A stretch of 64,000 nt of DNA from Marinobacterium rhizophilum DSM 18822 (GTDB lineage Bacteria > Pseudomonadota > Gammaproteobacteria > Pseudomonadales > Balneatricaceae): NCBI RefSeq assembly GCF_000378045.1, contig NZ_KB899102.1:81302-145301 (forward strand), in the 5' to 3' direction. The translations under genes were made by a program, and so were the position numbers. The notes beneath the pieces were generated by a model that saw nothing but the letters and a program-made list of their open reading frames with translations, had not been told where the DNA came from and searched no databases. This document shows, one piece after another, positions 27,682-36,949 of the stretch; positions within the stretch are counted from its first letter, which is position 1; each line of letters opens with the position of its first letter.

Positions 27682-27778
27682 GCCGTTTCAACCAGGGTCC
27701 GGCATTTGCGGGACCGCCTTGGCGCTGGGTATTCGCACGTTTCATCCGTTTCAGCGGGTCCGTTGAACGGCGCTCTAC

Positions 27779-27805
27779 TGGTGCTCCGCAGTGTGCTATG
27801 CACCA
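27779..27805. promoter_or_regulatory. possible operator dyad upstream of amino acid ABC genes
   Basis: TGGTGC-N15-GCACCA, a perfect six-base inverted repeat. It is about 170 bases before the binding-protein gene and 100 bases after the regulator gene. It could be bound by the RpiR regulator or by a nitrogen regulator. The remainder of this gap is AT-rich (27840-27900) and has no gene. Confidence 0.35.
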
Positions 27806-27974
27806 ATTCAGTACCTTGTTGTCAGCTTATATTCCCGAAATAGCGTCGAATTAATATCCTATCTATCTGTTTATAAATGTTTTTTTATTTTCTGGTCTAT
27901 TGGTTGCAATAACTGGCTTAGATGAAACAAAAGTAACGATTCATATTGGCCGTTCAACAATGAGGTACAGATTA

Positions 27975-28769
27975 GTGAAAAAACTGATGAAGCAATGTGC
28001 AGCTGTGATGGCGGGGCTGATGTTGAGCATGACAACCCTTAACGTGATGGCAAGCCAGCTGGATGATGTCGAGCAGCGTGGTGTGCTGCGTGTCGCGGTG
28101 CCGCAGGATTTCCCTCCTTTTGGTTCGGTGGGGGCGGACCTGCAGCCCCAGGGCTATGACATTGACATGGCGGCCTACCTGGCCAAAGGCATGGGTGTGA
28201 AGCTGGAACTGGTACCGGTGACCAGTGCCAACCGCATTCCCTATCTGCAGACCCGCAAGGTTGACCTGGTGATTTCGAGCCTGGGCAAGAACCCGGAGCG
28301 GGAGAAAGCCATTGATTTCTCCCGTGCCTATGCACCCTTTTTCCTGGGGGTTTTCGGGGCCGAAGAGGTTGCAGTCAGCGCGCCGGAACAGCTCGTCGAC
28401 AAGGTGGTCGGGGTGACCCGTGGCTCGGTCGAGGACATGGAGCTGAGCAAGCTGGTCACCGGTGACACTGATATCAAGCGCTTCGAGGACAACAACACCA
28501 CCCTGTCGGCTTACCTGTCAGGTCAGGTGGATCTGATCGCTACCGGCAACCTGGTGGTGGCCATCATCGCAGAACGCAATCCTTCGCGTCAGCCGGTGAC
28601 CAAATTCCTGCTCAAGAACTCGCCCTGCTATATCGGTGTGCACAAGGGTGACGTTGCTCTGCTGGAGAAGGTGAATTCGCTGGTCGATGCCGGTATCGCC
28701 GATGGAACTCTGGAGGAACTGTCCATGAAATGGCTCAAGGCGCCGTTGCCGGACAACCTGAAAGGCTGA
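27975..28769 (+). CDS. polar amino acid ABC transporter, substrate-binding protein
   Basis: A 264-residue periplasmic binding protein of family 3 (SBP_bac_3). The proposed start is a GTG at 27975 (MKKLMKQCAAVMAGLM) with GAGGT eight bases upstream; an ATG at 27960 is the alternative. The signal peptide ends NVMA-SQ. The core has RVAVPQDFPPFGSVGADLQPQGYDIDMA, the ligand-binding ANRIPYLQTRKVDLVISSLGKNPEREKAIDFS and the hinge region VGVTRGSVEDMEL. Ligand class is polar amino acids; the exact one is unclear. Confidence 0.9.
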   Translation: MKKLMKQCAAVMAGLMLSMTTLNVMASQLDDVEQRGVLRVAVPQDFPPFGSVGADLQPQGYDIDMAAYLAKGMGVKLELVPVTSANRIPYLQTRKVDLVISSLGKNPEREKAIDFSRAYAPFFLGVFGAEEVAVSAPEQLVDKVVGVTRGSVEDMELSKLVTGDTDIKRFEDNNTTLSAYLSGQVDLIATGNLVVAIIAERNPSRQPVTKFLLKNSPCYIGVHKGDVALLEKVNSLVDAGIADGTLEELSMKWLKAPLPDNLKG

Positions 28770-28778
28770 GGTTGAATC

Positions 28779-29450
28779 ATGGATTATCAACTGCAATTCG
28801 CCGAACTGCTGCCCTATACGAATGAATTGCTGCACGGGTTTTGGACGACGATCTGGTTGATGCTTGTCACGACGCTGCTGGGGTGCCTGTTGGGCATCCT
28901 GGGAGCAGCGGCACGGAGCAGCCGGCAGGCGTTGCCGCGAGCAGTGGCCGGCATGTATGTCGAACTGTTCCGCAACACGCCCTTTATTGTGCAGCTGTTC
29001 TTTGTCTTTTTTGGCTTGCCTGCGCTGGGTTTCAAGCTCTCGGCGATCGAGGCGGGTCTGCTGGCACTGATTATCAACCTGGGAGCCTACAGCACCGAGA
29101 TTATTCGTGCCGGTATTCAGGCGACCCCGTCGGGACAGCTGGAAGCCGCGCGCACACTGGGTCTGAGCAAGTTTCAAACCTTCTTTCGAGTGGTCATACC
29201 GCAGGCACTCGAGCGTATTTACCCGGCGCTGTCCAGCCAGTGCATTATCGTGATGCTGGGGTCGGCCGTTGTTTCACAGATTTCTGTCGAAGAACTGACT
29301 TTTGCCGCCAACTTTATTCAGTCCCGTAACTTTCGCAGTTTCGAGGTCTATCTGGTGACTGCATTGATGTATCTGCTGCTGGCTATCGGCATGCGACAGC
29401 TGTTCCGGCTGGCCGGCTATTACGCCTTTCCGCGGCTGAGGAGGAACTGA
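28779..29450 (+). CDS. amino acid ABC transporter permease (HisM/GlnP type)
   Basis: A 223-residue permease with about five helices. It has the family start GFWTTIWLMLVTTLLGCLLG, ELFRNTPFIVQLFFVFFGLP and the ATPase-coupling EAA loop EAARTLGLSKFQTFFRVVIPQAL. It ends by overlapping the next permease by one base (TGATG). Confidence 0.92.
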   Translation: MDYQLQFAELLPYTNELLHGFWTTIWLMLVTTLLGCLLGILGAAARSSRQALPRAVAGMYVELFRNTPFIVQLFFVFFGLPALGFKLSAIEAGLLALIINLGAYSTEIIRAGIQATPSGQLEAARTLGLSKFQTFFRVVIPQALERIYPALSSQCIIVMLGSAVVSQISVEELTFAANFIQSRNFRSFEVYLVTALMYLLLAIGMRQLFRLAGYYAFPRLRRN

Positions 29451-30086
29451 TGGCGTTACTGACTGATTGGGATATTGTCCGCAACCTGTTGCTGGCGGCA
29501 CGCTGGACCATCGCACTCTCGCTGATCGCTTTTGTCGGGGGCGCCATTGTCGGCTTGCTGCTGACGTTCCTGCGTGTAAGTCGGCGCACCCCGCTGATCT
29601 GGTTTACTCGACTGTACGTTGAGCTGTTTCAGGGAACCCCGCTGCTGATGCAGCTGTTCCTGGCATTTTTCGGATTGTCCATGCTGGGGATTGAAGTGTC
29701 CGCCTGGACTGCGGCGGCGCTGGCGCTGACGCTGTTCAGCAGCGCCTTTCTGTGTGAAATCTGGCGTGGTTGCATCGAGTCTATTCCGCGAGGGCAGTGG
29801 GAAGCCGGCCGCTGCCTGGGGCTCGGTTATCTCGAACTGATGCGCTACGTGATCCTGCCCCAGGCATTGCGCGTGGCGATTGCACCCACCGTCGGCTTTT
29901 CGGTGCAGATCGTCAAGGGTACGGCGCTGGCCTCGATCATCGGTTTTGTCGAGCTTACCAAGGCCGGCACCATGCTGAACAACGCAACCTTCGAGCCGTT
30001 CAAGGTGTTCGGGCTCGTGGCCCTGATGTACTTCCTGCTGTGTTATCCGCTGTCAAAGGCCAGCCAGAACCTGGAGAAAAAGCTGC

Positions 30087-30100
<14 letters not shown>
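29450..30100 (+). CDS. amino acid ABC transporter permease, second subunit
   Basis: A 216-residue permease paired with the previous one. Motifs: LYVELFQGTPLLMQLFLAFFGL, the EAA loop EAGRCLGLGYLELMRYVILPQAL and VKGTALASIIGFVELTKAG. Its 3-prime end overlaps the ATPase gene by 14 bases. Confidence 0.92.
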
Positions 30101-30815
<715 letters not shown>

Positions 30816-30848
30816 GCAAGCGCGTTTGGGGCGTTTTGGCGTGCTGAC

Positions 30849-31505
30849 TCAGAAGGCATGCCAGAGTACGGCGAAGTAGTGACAGGTGGTGCCCGCGATG
30901 ACACACAGATGCCAGATGAAGTGCCCGTACAGCAGGCTGGAATCGAGCACAAAAAACAGCACGCCAACCGTATAGGCCACACCGCCACCGACCAGCCAGG
31001 CGAGGCCCGAGCCTGACAGGGCTTCGCTCAGTGGCTGGATCACCAAGACAATGAGCCACCCCATGAGCAGATAGAGCCCGGTGGAGAATATCGGATGGGA
31101 GAGTCGCTGGGTGACCTTCAGGATTACGCCGGCTAACGCCAGCGTCCAGATTACGCCTAGCAGTATCCAGCCCCAGAAGCCATTCAACACGCCAAGCATA
31201 AATGGCGAGTAGGTGCCGGCAATGAGCACATAGATTGCGGAATGCTCGACAATGCGAAACAGGCGTTTGGCTTTTCCGTGCGGTAGCGCGTGGTAGACGC
31301 TGGATGACAGATAGAGCAGCACCATGCTGAGGGCAAACAGGCTTGCGCCAATAACATACCCGGTATTGGCCTGATCAAGGGCCTGGGCAATCAGTACGGG
31401 GCCGGCGATCACGGCTGCCACCAGGCCCAGGCTATGGCTCAGGCTGTTGGCCAGTTCTTCCCCCCGCGATTGCTGTCGGCCGGGAATGCAGGGCGGATTT
31501 TGCAT
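30849..31505 (-). CDS. hemolysin III / PAQR family membrane protein
   Basis: A 218-residue protein with seven predicted helices. The PAQR metal-site residues are present: SHSLGL near residue 23, SSSVYHALPHGKAKRLF near 68-85 and the C-terminal HFIWHLCVIAGTTCHYFAV. Bacterial members (TrhA/YqfA) control membrane fluidity or act as putative hydrolases; the hemolysin name is historical. It is convergent with the ABC operon and divergent from ureA. Confidence 0.88.
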   Translation of the reverse strand: MQNPPCIPGRQQSRGEELANSLSHSLGLVAAVIAGPVLIAQALDQANTGYVIGASLFALSMVLLYLSSSVYHALPHGKAKRLFRIVEHSAIYVLIAGTYSPFMLGVLNGFWGWILLGVIWTLALAGVILKVTQRLSHPIFSTGLYLLMGWLIVLVIQPLSEALSGSGLAWLVGGGVAYTVGVLFFVLDSSLLYGHFIWHLCVIAGTTCHYFAVLWHAF

Positions 31506-31616
31506 GTGTATGCTCCCCCGATTTGAGTTACTCAGCTTTTGCTGTGTGCTGTGTGTGCCAAGTCACGTGTCAGTTACTAGTCTAGTTCAGTACGGCTTTC
31601 AATATGCCTGAATAAA

Positions 31617-31686
31617 TTGGTGCGCCATCGGATCTGATTTGGTGCATGTTGCTTAATTTTGCTCCGTGTTGGTGCGAAGGTGGTGC
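31617..31686 (+). promoter_or_regulatory. TTGGTGC direct repeats upstream of ureA
   Basis: TTGGTGC occurs at 31617, 31639 and 31669, and GGTGC again at 31682. The first three are 22 and 30 bases apart, near two and three helical turns. GGTGC is an NtrC half-site. They lie 75-145 bases before the ureA sigma-54-like promoter. Confidence 0.45.
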
Positions 31687-31760
31687 CGTCAGCCATGCGG
31701 ATGGCAGAGAAAACTACCTCGGACGTTAGCTTAGAGTGCATTTTGACAGTTGGCTCGGAT

Positions 31761-31776
31761 TGGTCTGGGTATTGCA
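31761..31776 (+). promoter_or_regulatory. sigma-54-like promoter of ureABC
   Basis: TGGTCT-N5-TTGCA keeps the invariant GG and GC ten bases apart and a full TTGCA, but lacks the CAC of the -24 box. It lies 94 bases before the ureA ATG. A TTGACA at 31743 has no well-spaced -10 box, so sigma-54 is favoured. Confidence 0.55.
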
Positions 31777-31869
31777 TACAATATTGTCACAGATATTTTC
31801 GGTGCAACGCGGTCGCGGGCTTCTGGCGCCGGGCCGCCCATTTTTCACCTACGTTGATGGGGTTCCTGC

Positions 31870-32172
31870 ATGGAATTAACACCACGGGAAAAAGACAAAC
31901 TGCTGCTGTTTACCGCCGGCCTGCTGGCGGAGCGCCGCAAGGCGCGGGGGCTCAAACTGAACTATCCGGAAGCGGTGGCCTTTATCAGTGCAGCCATTCT
32001 GGAGGGGGCCCGTGATGGCCGTACCGTGGCTGAATTAATGGATTTCGGGCGCACGCTGCTTGGAGTTGATGATGTCATGGATGGTGTGGCAGAGATGATT
32101 CACGACGTGCAGGTCGAGGCGACGTTTCCCGACGGCACCAAGCTGGTCACGGTGCACGATCCTATCGTTTAG
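31870..32172 (+). CDS. ureA: urease gamma subunit
   Basis: A 100-residue structural subunit of urease, which hydrolyses urea to ammonia and carbamate. It begins [23 protein letters not shown] and ends [15 protein letters not shown], matching the family along its full length. Separate gamma, beta and alpha genes are the usual bacterial arrangement. Confidence 0.97.
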   Translation: MELTPREKDKLLLFTAGLLAERRKARGLKLNYPEAVAFISAAILEGARDGRTVAELMDFGRTLLGVDDVMDGVAEMIHDVQVEATFPDGTKLVTVHDPIV

Positions 32173-32235
32173 CCGGGTTCTTAATACCTAATTGGCAATG
32201 CGGGTCGATGGTCAGCGATCTGCGAAGGAGGTTTC

Positions 32236-32541
32236 ATGATTCCAGGCGAAATGAAAGTCATGCCGGGCGATATCGAATTGAATGTCGGTCGTCCGGTCGT
32301 CACGCTCAAGGTGGCCAATACGGGCGATCGCCCCATCCAGATAGGTTCCCACTACCACTTTTTCGAAGTCAACGATGCGCTGCAGTTTGATCGCGATCAG
32401 ACGCGGGGTTTTCGCCTTAATATCGCCGCCGGCACCGCCGTGCGTTTCGAGCCGGGACAGAGCCGTACCGTGGAGCTTGTGAGCTACGCAGGGGACCGCA
32501 AGGTGTATGGTTTCCAGGGCAAGGTAATGGGGGATCTGTGA
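32236..32541 (+). CDS. ureB: urease beta subunit
   Basis: A 101-residue subunit starting [16 protein letters not shown], with [18 protein letters not shown] and [15 protein letters not shown] strong AAGGAGG precedes the ATG. Standard length. Confidence 0.97.
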   Translation: MIPGEMKVMPGDIELNVGRPVVTLKVANTGDRPIQIGSHYHFFEVNDALQFDRDQTRGFRLNIAAGTAVRFEPGQSRTVELVSYAGDRKVYGFQGKVMGDL

Positions 32542-32629
32542 CAGTGAACATGATGAAAATATCACACCCGACAAGCCTTGCAGCGGTGGTTTTACCCCTC
32601 GGGTCCAGCGCTTCAAGGGGGCTTTGCTG

Positions 32630-34333
32630 ATGGCTAAAATTTCAAGACAGGCCTACGCGGAAATGTTTGGCCCTACCACCGGAGATCGGCTTCGCCTGGC
32701 GGATACCGAACTCTGGCTCGAGGTCGAGAAGGATTTCACCGTTTACGGCGACGAAGTGAAGTTCGGTGGCGGCAAGGTGATTCGTGATGGCATGGGGCAG
32801 GGGCAATTCCCCAGCCACATGACCATGGATCTGGTTATCACCAATGCACTGATCCTGGATCACTGGGGTATCGTCAAGGCGGATGTCGGTATCAAGGCTG
32901 GCCGTATCGCCGCCATCGGCAAGGCGGGTAACTCCGATGTACAGCCCGGCGTCGATATTCTGATTGGACCGGGGACCGAGGTGCTTGCCGGTGAGGGGCA
33001 GATTCTCACCGCCGGTGGCATCGATTCCCACATTCACTTTATCTGTCCGCAGCAGATCGAAGAGGCGCTGACCTCCGGCATTACCACCATGCTGGGCGGC
33101 GGTACCGGGCCTGCGACCGGGACCAACGCCACCACCTGTACGCCGGGGCCCTGGAACATGCACCGCATGCTGCAGGCCGCGGATTCGCTGCCCATGAACA
33201 TCGGCTTTCTGGGCAAGGGCAATGCCAGCCAGCCCGAGGCGCTGCGCGAGCAGGTGGCAGCCGGCGCAATCGGTCTCAAGCTGCACGAGGACTGGGGCAC
33301 GACGCCTGCCTCGATCAACTGCGCGCTGAGTGTGGCCGAGGAAATGGATGTGCAGGTGGCGATTCACACCGACACCCTGAACGAATCCGGCTTTGTGGAG
33401 GAAACCCTCAAGGCGATCGGCGGGCGCACCATCCATACCTACCACACCGAGGGCGCCGGTGGCGGTCATGCGCCGGACATTATCAAGGCCGCGGGCTATG
33501 CCAATGTGCTGCCATCATCGACCAACCCGACCCGGCCCTACACCGTCAATACAGTGGATGAACACCTGGACATGCTGATGGTCTGCCATCATCTGGATCC
33601 CAGTATCGCCGAGGATGTGGCCTTTGCCGAGTCGCGCATTCGTCGCGAGACCATTGCGGCCGAGGATCTGCTGCACGACCTGGGCGCCTTCTCGATGATT
33701 TCGTCCGACTCCCAGGCCATGGGGCGAGTGGGGGAGGTCATCACCCGCACCTGGCAAACAGCCCACAAAATGAAGGTGCAGTTCGGCAGTCTGGCCGGTG
33801 ATCCGGCCGGTCATGACAATGCCCGCCTCAAGCGCTATGTCGCCAAGTACACCATTAACCCGGCGCTGGCCCACGGTATTGCCCATGAGGTGGGTTCCAT
33901 CGAAGTGGGCAAGCTGGCGGACCTGGTGCTCTGGCGCCCGGCATTTTTTGGCACCAAACCCAGTGTCATTCTCAAGGGCGGCCTGATCGCCGCGGCGCCC
34001 ATGGGGGACCCCAATGCGTCAATTCCGACACCGCAACCGGTACATTACAGGCCCATGTTCGGTGCCTACGGCGGCGCCTGTCACGCCACCTCGATGCTGT
34101 TTATGTCTCAGGCCGCGATAGCCGCCGATGTTGCCGCGCAGGTGGGCCTGAAAAGTCTGGTCGGCGAAGTGCGTCATTGTCGCAGCGTGACCAAGAACGA
34201 CATGGTGCATAACAGTTATCAGCCTGTGATCGAGGTGGATTCGCAAACCTATCAGGTGCGTGCCGATGGGCGGCTGCTGGTGTGTGAGCCCGCCGCGGTA
34301 CTGCCAATGGCGCAGCGCTATTTTCTGTTCTGA
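32630..34333 (+). CDS. ureC: urease alpha (catalytic) subunit
   Basis: A 567-residue nickel enzyme, the same length as the Klebsiella protein, so residue numbers coincide: His134 and His136 in SHIHF, the carbamylated Lys217 and His219 in GLKLHEDWG, and further ligands and catalytic residues in [27 protein letters not shown] and [12 protein letters not shown]. The start is the ATG at 32630 after AAGGGGG; an upstream TTG would add two residues. Confidence 0.98.
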   Translation: MAKISRQAYAEMFGPTTGDRLRLADTELWLEVEKDFTVYGDEVKFGGGKVIRDGMGQGQFPSHMTMDLVITNALILDHWGIVKADVGIKAGRIAAIGKAGNSDVQPGVDILIGPGTEVLAGEGQILTAGGIDSHIHFICPQQIEEALTSGITTMLGGGTGPATGTNATTCTPGPWNMHRMLQAADSLPMNIGFLGKGNASQPEALREQVAAGAIGLKLHEDWGTTPASINCALSVAEEMDVQVAIHTDTLNESGFVEETLKAIGGRTIHTYHTEGAGGGHAPDIIKAAGYANVLPSSTNPTRPYTVNTVDEHLDMLMVCHHLDPSIAEDVAFAESRIRRETIAAEDLLHDLGAFSMISSDSQAMGRVGEVITRTWQTAHKMKVQFGSLAGDPAGHDNARLKRYVAKYTINPALAHGIAHEVGSIEVGKLADLVLWRPAFFGTKPSVILKGGLIAAAPMGDPNASIPTPQPVHYRPMFGAYGGACHATSMLFMSQAAIAADVAAQVGLKSLVGEVRHCRSVTKNDMVHNSYQPVIEVDSQTYQVRADGRLLVCEPAAVLPMAQRYFLF

Positions 34334-34422
34334 TCGCGAACCTGCGCCGGGTTTTATTTGACCTGCGATGACGCCCGCGCCCGGCAAGAGCGCTGGCGTC
34401 GAACGAGACACAAGGGATATTC

Positions 34423-34935
34423 ATGATTCATCTGACCAAAGTGCTGAACGCGCCGCAGCCTCACACTGCAGAGCTGCGTCTGCCCATCGACAAGCGCATC
34501 AAGAGTCGGTTGCGCGCCGAGCTTGAAGATGGCCGCGAAGTGGGGCTTTTCCTGCCGCGGGGCCTGACACTGCGCAACGGCGATCTGCTGCAATCCGATG
34601 ACGGCCTGGTGGTGGTCCGTATCGTCGCGGCGCCGGAGCCTGTGTCCACGGTGCGCAGCAACGATGCCCTGGCACTGGCGCGGGTGTGCTATCACCTGGG
34701 CAACCGTCATGTACCGCTGCAGGTGGAAGCCGGCTGGGTACGCTACCTGCACGATCATGTGCTGGATGACATGGTGCGCGGGCTTGGGCTGGACGTGCTG
34801 TTCGAACAGGCACCCTTTGAGCCCGAAGCCGGTGCCTATCAGGGAGGCTCCCACAGCCACTCACACAGCCATGGTCATGGCCATGAGGATGGCGGCCATG
34901 CCGCGCACAGTCATTCGGAACACAGTCATTCGTAG
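34423..34935 (+). CDS. ureE: urease accessory protein UreE (nickel chaperone)
   Basis: A 170-residue metallochaperone delivering nickel for urease. The N-terminal domain has [13 protein letters not shown]; the central metal-binding region has [14 protein letters not shown] (here [12 protein letters not shown]), with the interface His. The last 30 residues are a His-rich tail (14 or more His among Ser, Gly and Glu), able to store nickel as in Klebsiella. Confidence 0.95.
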   Translation: MIHLTKVLNAPQPHTAELRLPIDKRIKSRLRAELEDGREVGLFLPRGLTLRNGDLLQSDDGLVVVRIVAAPEPVSTVRSNDALALARVCYHLGNRHVPLQVEAGWVRYLHDHVLDDMVRGLGLDVLFEQAPFEPEAGAYQGGSHSHSHSHGHGHEDGGHAAHSHSEHSHS

Positions 34936-34991
34936 CGGGGCTCTTAACGCACCTGTTCACTGAATTGTATTGCTATCAAGGAGTTGTACCC

Positions 34992-35543
34992 ATGAAAACC
35001 TCACACAAGGCTGCTGCCGCAGCGCTGGCCGCGCTGACATCCCCCCTGGCTCTGGCCCACACCGGACATGACATGGCGGGTTTCGCCGCCGGCATGCTGC
35101 ATCCGCTTACGGGACTGGATCACCTGGCGATGCTGCTGGGCGTCGGCGCACTGGGGGCCGGCCAGGCGCTTCGCGCCCGTGCGGGCATGTATGGTGCAGC
35201 ACTGGTTGCGCTGTTTGGCGGCGCGCTGATGGGGCTGGCAACCGGCTGGGCCGGCGGCATTGAACTCATGATCGGCTTGTCGCTGTTCGTGGTGGCAGCA
35301 GGCCTGTGGTTCGGGCGCGGCAAAGCCCTGGCGCTGGTGGCCTCGGTCGTACTGGTCCTGTTTCATGGCTGGGCACATGGGCTTGAAGTAGCGCCGGCCC
35401 AGATGGCGGCATTCCTGCCGGGCATGCTGCTCAGTGCCTGCGCGCTACTGGGTGCGGGGTTTGGGCTGGGTCGCCTGATAGCGCCCAAGTCACTGGGTGC
35501 CTGCGGTGGTCTGGCGGCCGTTGCCCTGGCTCTTTTTGCCTGA
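34992..35543 (+). CDS. ureJ: HupE/UreJ family nickel transporter
   Basis: A 183-residue inner-membrane protein. A signal-like first helix ends LALAHTGHDM, followed by the family metal motif HPLTGLDHLAMLLGVG and about five more helices with FHGWAHGLE. The start is the ATG at 34992 after AAGGAG; the frame opens 27 bases earlier but that is unlikely. Located between ureE and ureF, it probably supplies nickel for urease maturation. Confidence 0.92.
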   Translation: MKTSHKAAAAALAALTSPLALAHTGHDMAGFAAGMLHPLTGLDHLAMLLGVGALGAGQALRARAGMYGAALVALFGGALMGLATGWAGGIELMIGLSLFVVAAGLWFGRGKALALVASVVLVLFHGWAHGLEVAPAQMAAFLPGMLLSACALLGAGFGLGRLIAPKSLGACGGLAAVALALFA

Positions 35544-35552
35544 GGTCGGTTG

Positions 35553-36218
35553 ATGCTGCCGGATCTGCGCCTCTATCAGCTCACAAGCCCATCATTGCCG
35601 GTGGGCGCTTTTACCTATTCGCAGGGGCTTGAATGGGCCATCGAACGGGGCTGGGTCAGCTCGGCCGATAGCCTGGGCGACTGGCTTGAAAGCGTGCTGC
35701 GACACAGCCTGGTGACGCTGGAGTTGCCGTTGCTGAATCGGCTATACCTGGCATTCCAGCAACAGGATGCATCCCGGGTGGATGAATACTGCCAGTGGCT
35801 GCTGTGCTGTCGGGAAACCCGCGAACTGCGCCAGGAGGAGCGCCAGCGCGGCGCAGCGCTGGCGACCCTGCTGCCGAACCTGGGCGTCGACATTCCGCCA
35901 GCGCTGGAGGACAGTGTGCGCAGTACCCAGCTGGCCGGCTTCGCCCTGGCATCAGCATGCTGGGACATCCCGCCGCGGGACGCATTGCTGGGCTTCTGCT
36001 GGAGCTGGCTTGAAGCCGGCGTGATGGCCGGGGTCAAGCTGGTGCCGCTCGGCCAGACGGCGGGACAGCAGTTGCTGTTGCGCCTGTCCGAGGCGGTGCC
36101 TGCAGCGCTGGATCGCGCGCTGGAGATTGATGATGATCATATCGGCAGCTCCACCCCGGCCCTGGCGATTGCCAGCAGCCGGCATGAGACCCAGTACACA
36201 CGGTTATTCCGCTCCTGA
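35553..36218 (+). CDS. ureF: urease accessory protein UreF
   Basis: A 221-residue helical chaperone acting as the checkpoint for nickel insertion with UreD and UreG. It has the family start LYQLTSPSLPVGAFTYSQGLEWAIE and the C-terminal VPLGQTAGQQLLLRL and SSRHETQYTRLFRS. Start ATG at 35553 after GAGG. Confidence 0.95.
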   Translation: MLPDLRLYQLTSPSLPVGAFTYSQGLEWAIERGWVSSADSLGDWLESVLRHSLVTLELPLLNRLYLAFQQQDASRVDEYCQWLLCCRETRELRQEERQRGAALATLLPNLGVDIPPALEDSVRSTQLAGFALASACWDIPPRDALLGFCWSWLEAGVMAGVKLVPLGQTAGQQLLLRLSEAVPAALDRALEIDDDHIGSSTPALAIASSRHETQYTRLFRS

Positions 36219-36257
36219 CGGAAAGTAACCCGTTTTTTAGTTTTTCGAGGACGAACA

Positions 36258-36878
36258 ATGAGCGATTACAAATCTCCGCTGCGTATCGGTGTTGGCGGCC
36301 CGGTGGGTTCCGGCAAGACGGCACTGCTGGAAGTGCTGTGCAAGGCGATGCGGGACGACTACAACATCGCCGTCGTGACCAATGATATCTACACCCAGGA
36401 AGATGCCAAGATACTGACGCGGGCAGAAGCGCTGGCGGCCGATCGCATTATCGGTGTCGAAACCGGTGGCTGTCCGCATACCGCGATTCGTGAAGACGCC
36501 TCCATGAACCTGGCGGCGGTGGAAGAACTGGCGCGTCGGCACAAGTCGCTGGATGTGGTCTTTGTCGAAAGCGGTGGTGACAACCTCAGCGCCACTTTCA
36601 GCCCTGAGCTGGCGGACCTGACCATCTACGTTATCGATGTGGCCGAAGGGGAGAAAATTCCGCGCAAGGGCGGTCCCGGCATCACCCGTTCCGATCTGCT
36701 GATTATCAACAAGATCGACCTGGCGCCCTATGTAGGGGCGGATCTGAACGTAATGGATCAGGACACCAAGCGCATGCGCCCCGGCAAGCCCTATGTGTTC
36801 ACCAACCTCAAGCTCGGTACCGGGCTGGAAGAGATCATCGCCTTTATTGTTAAGCAGGGCATGCTCGACGCAGCCTGA
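36258..36878 (+). CDS. ureG: urease accessory GTPase UreG
   Basis: A 206-residue SIMIBI-class GTPase that powers nickel loading. P-loop GGPVGSGKT is at residues 13-21, the nickel-binding CPH is in [13 protein letters not shown], switch II is [10 protein letters not shown] and the base-recognition motif is INKIDLAP. Last gene of the second urease operon; a strong terminator follows. Confidence 0.97.
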   Translation: MSDYKSPLRIGVGGPVGSGKTALLEVLCKAMRDDYNIAVVTNDIYTQEDAKILTRAEALAADRIIGVETGGCPHTAIREDASMNLAAVEELARRHKSLDVVFVESGGDNLSATFSPELADLTIYVIDVAEGEKIPRKGGPGITRSDLLIINKIDLAPYVGADLNVMDQDTKRMRPGKPYVFTNLKLGTGLEEIIAFIVKQGMLDAA

Positions 36879-36892
36879 GGTCGGGCCCATGC

Positions 36893-36933
36893 AAAAAAGT
36901 CGAGCCCGGGCATGCCCTGGCTCGACTTTTTTA
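36893..36933. terminator. bidirectional terminator after ureG
   Basis: GTCGAGCC and GGCTCGAC arms around a GC-rich loop that can extend the stem, with A6 on the left and T6 on the right. It separates ureG from the convergent reductase gene. Confidence 0.88.
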
Positions 36934-36949
36934 TTTTGCTTTCGAATGG

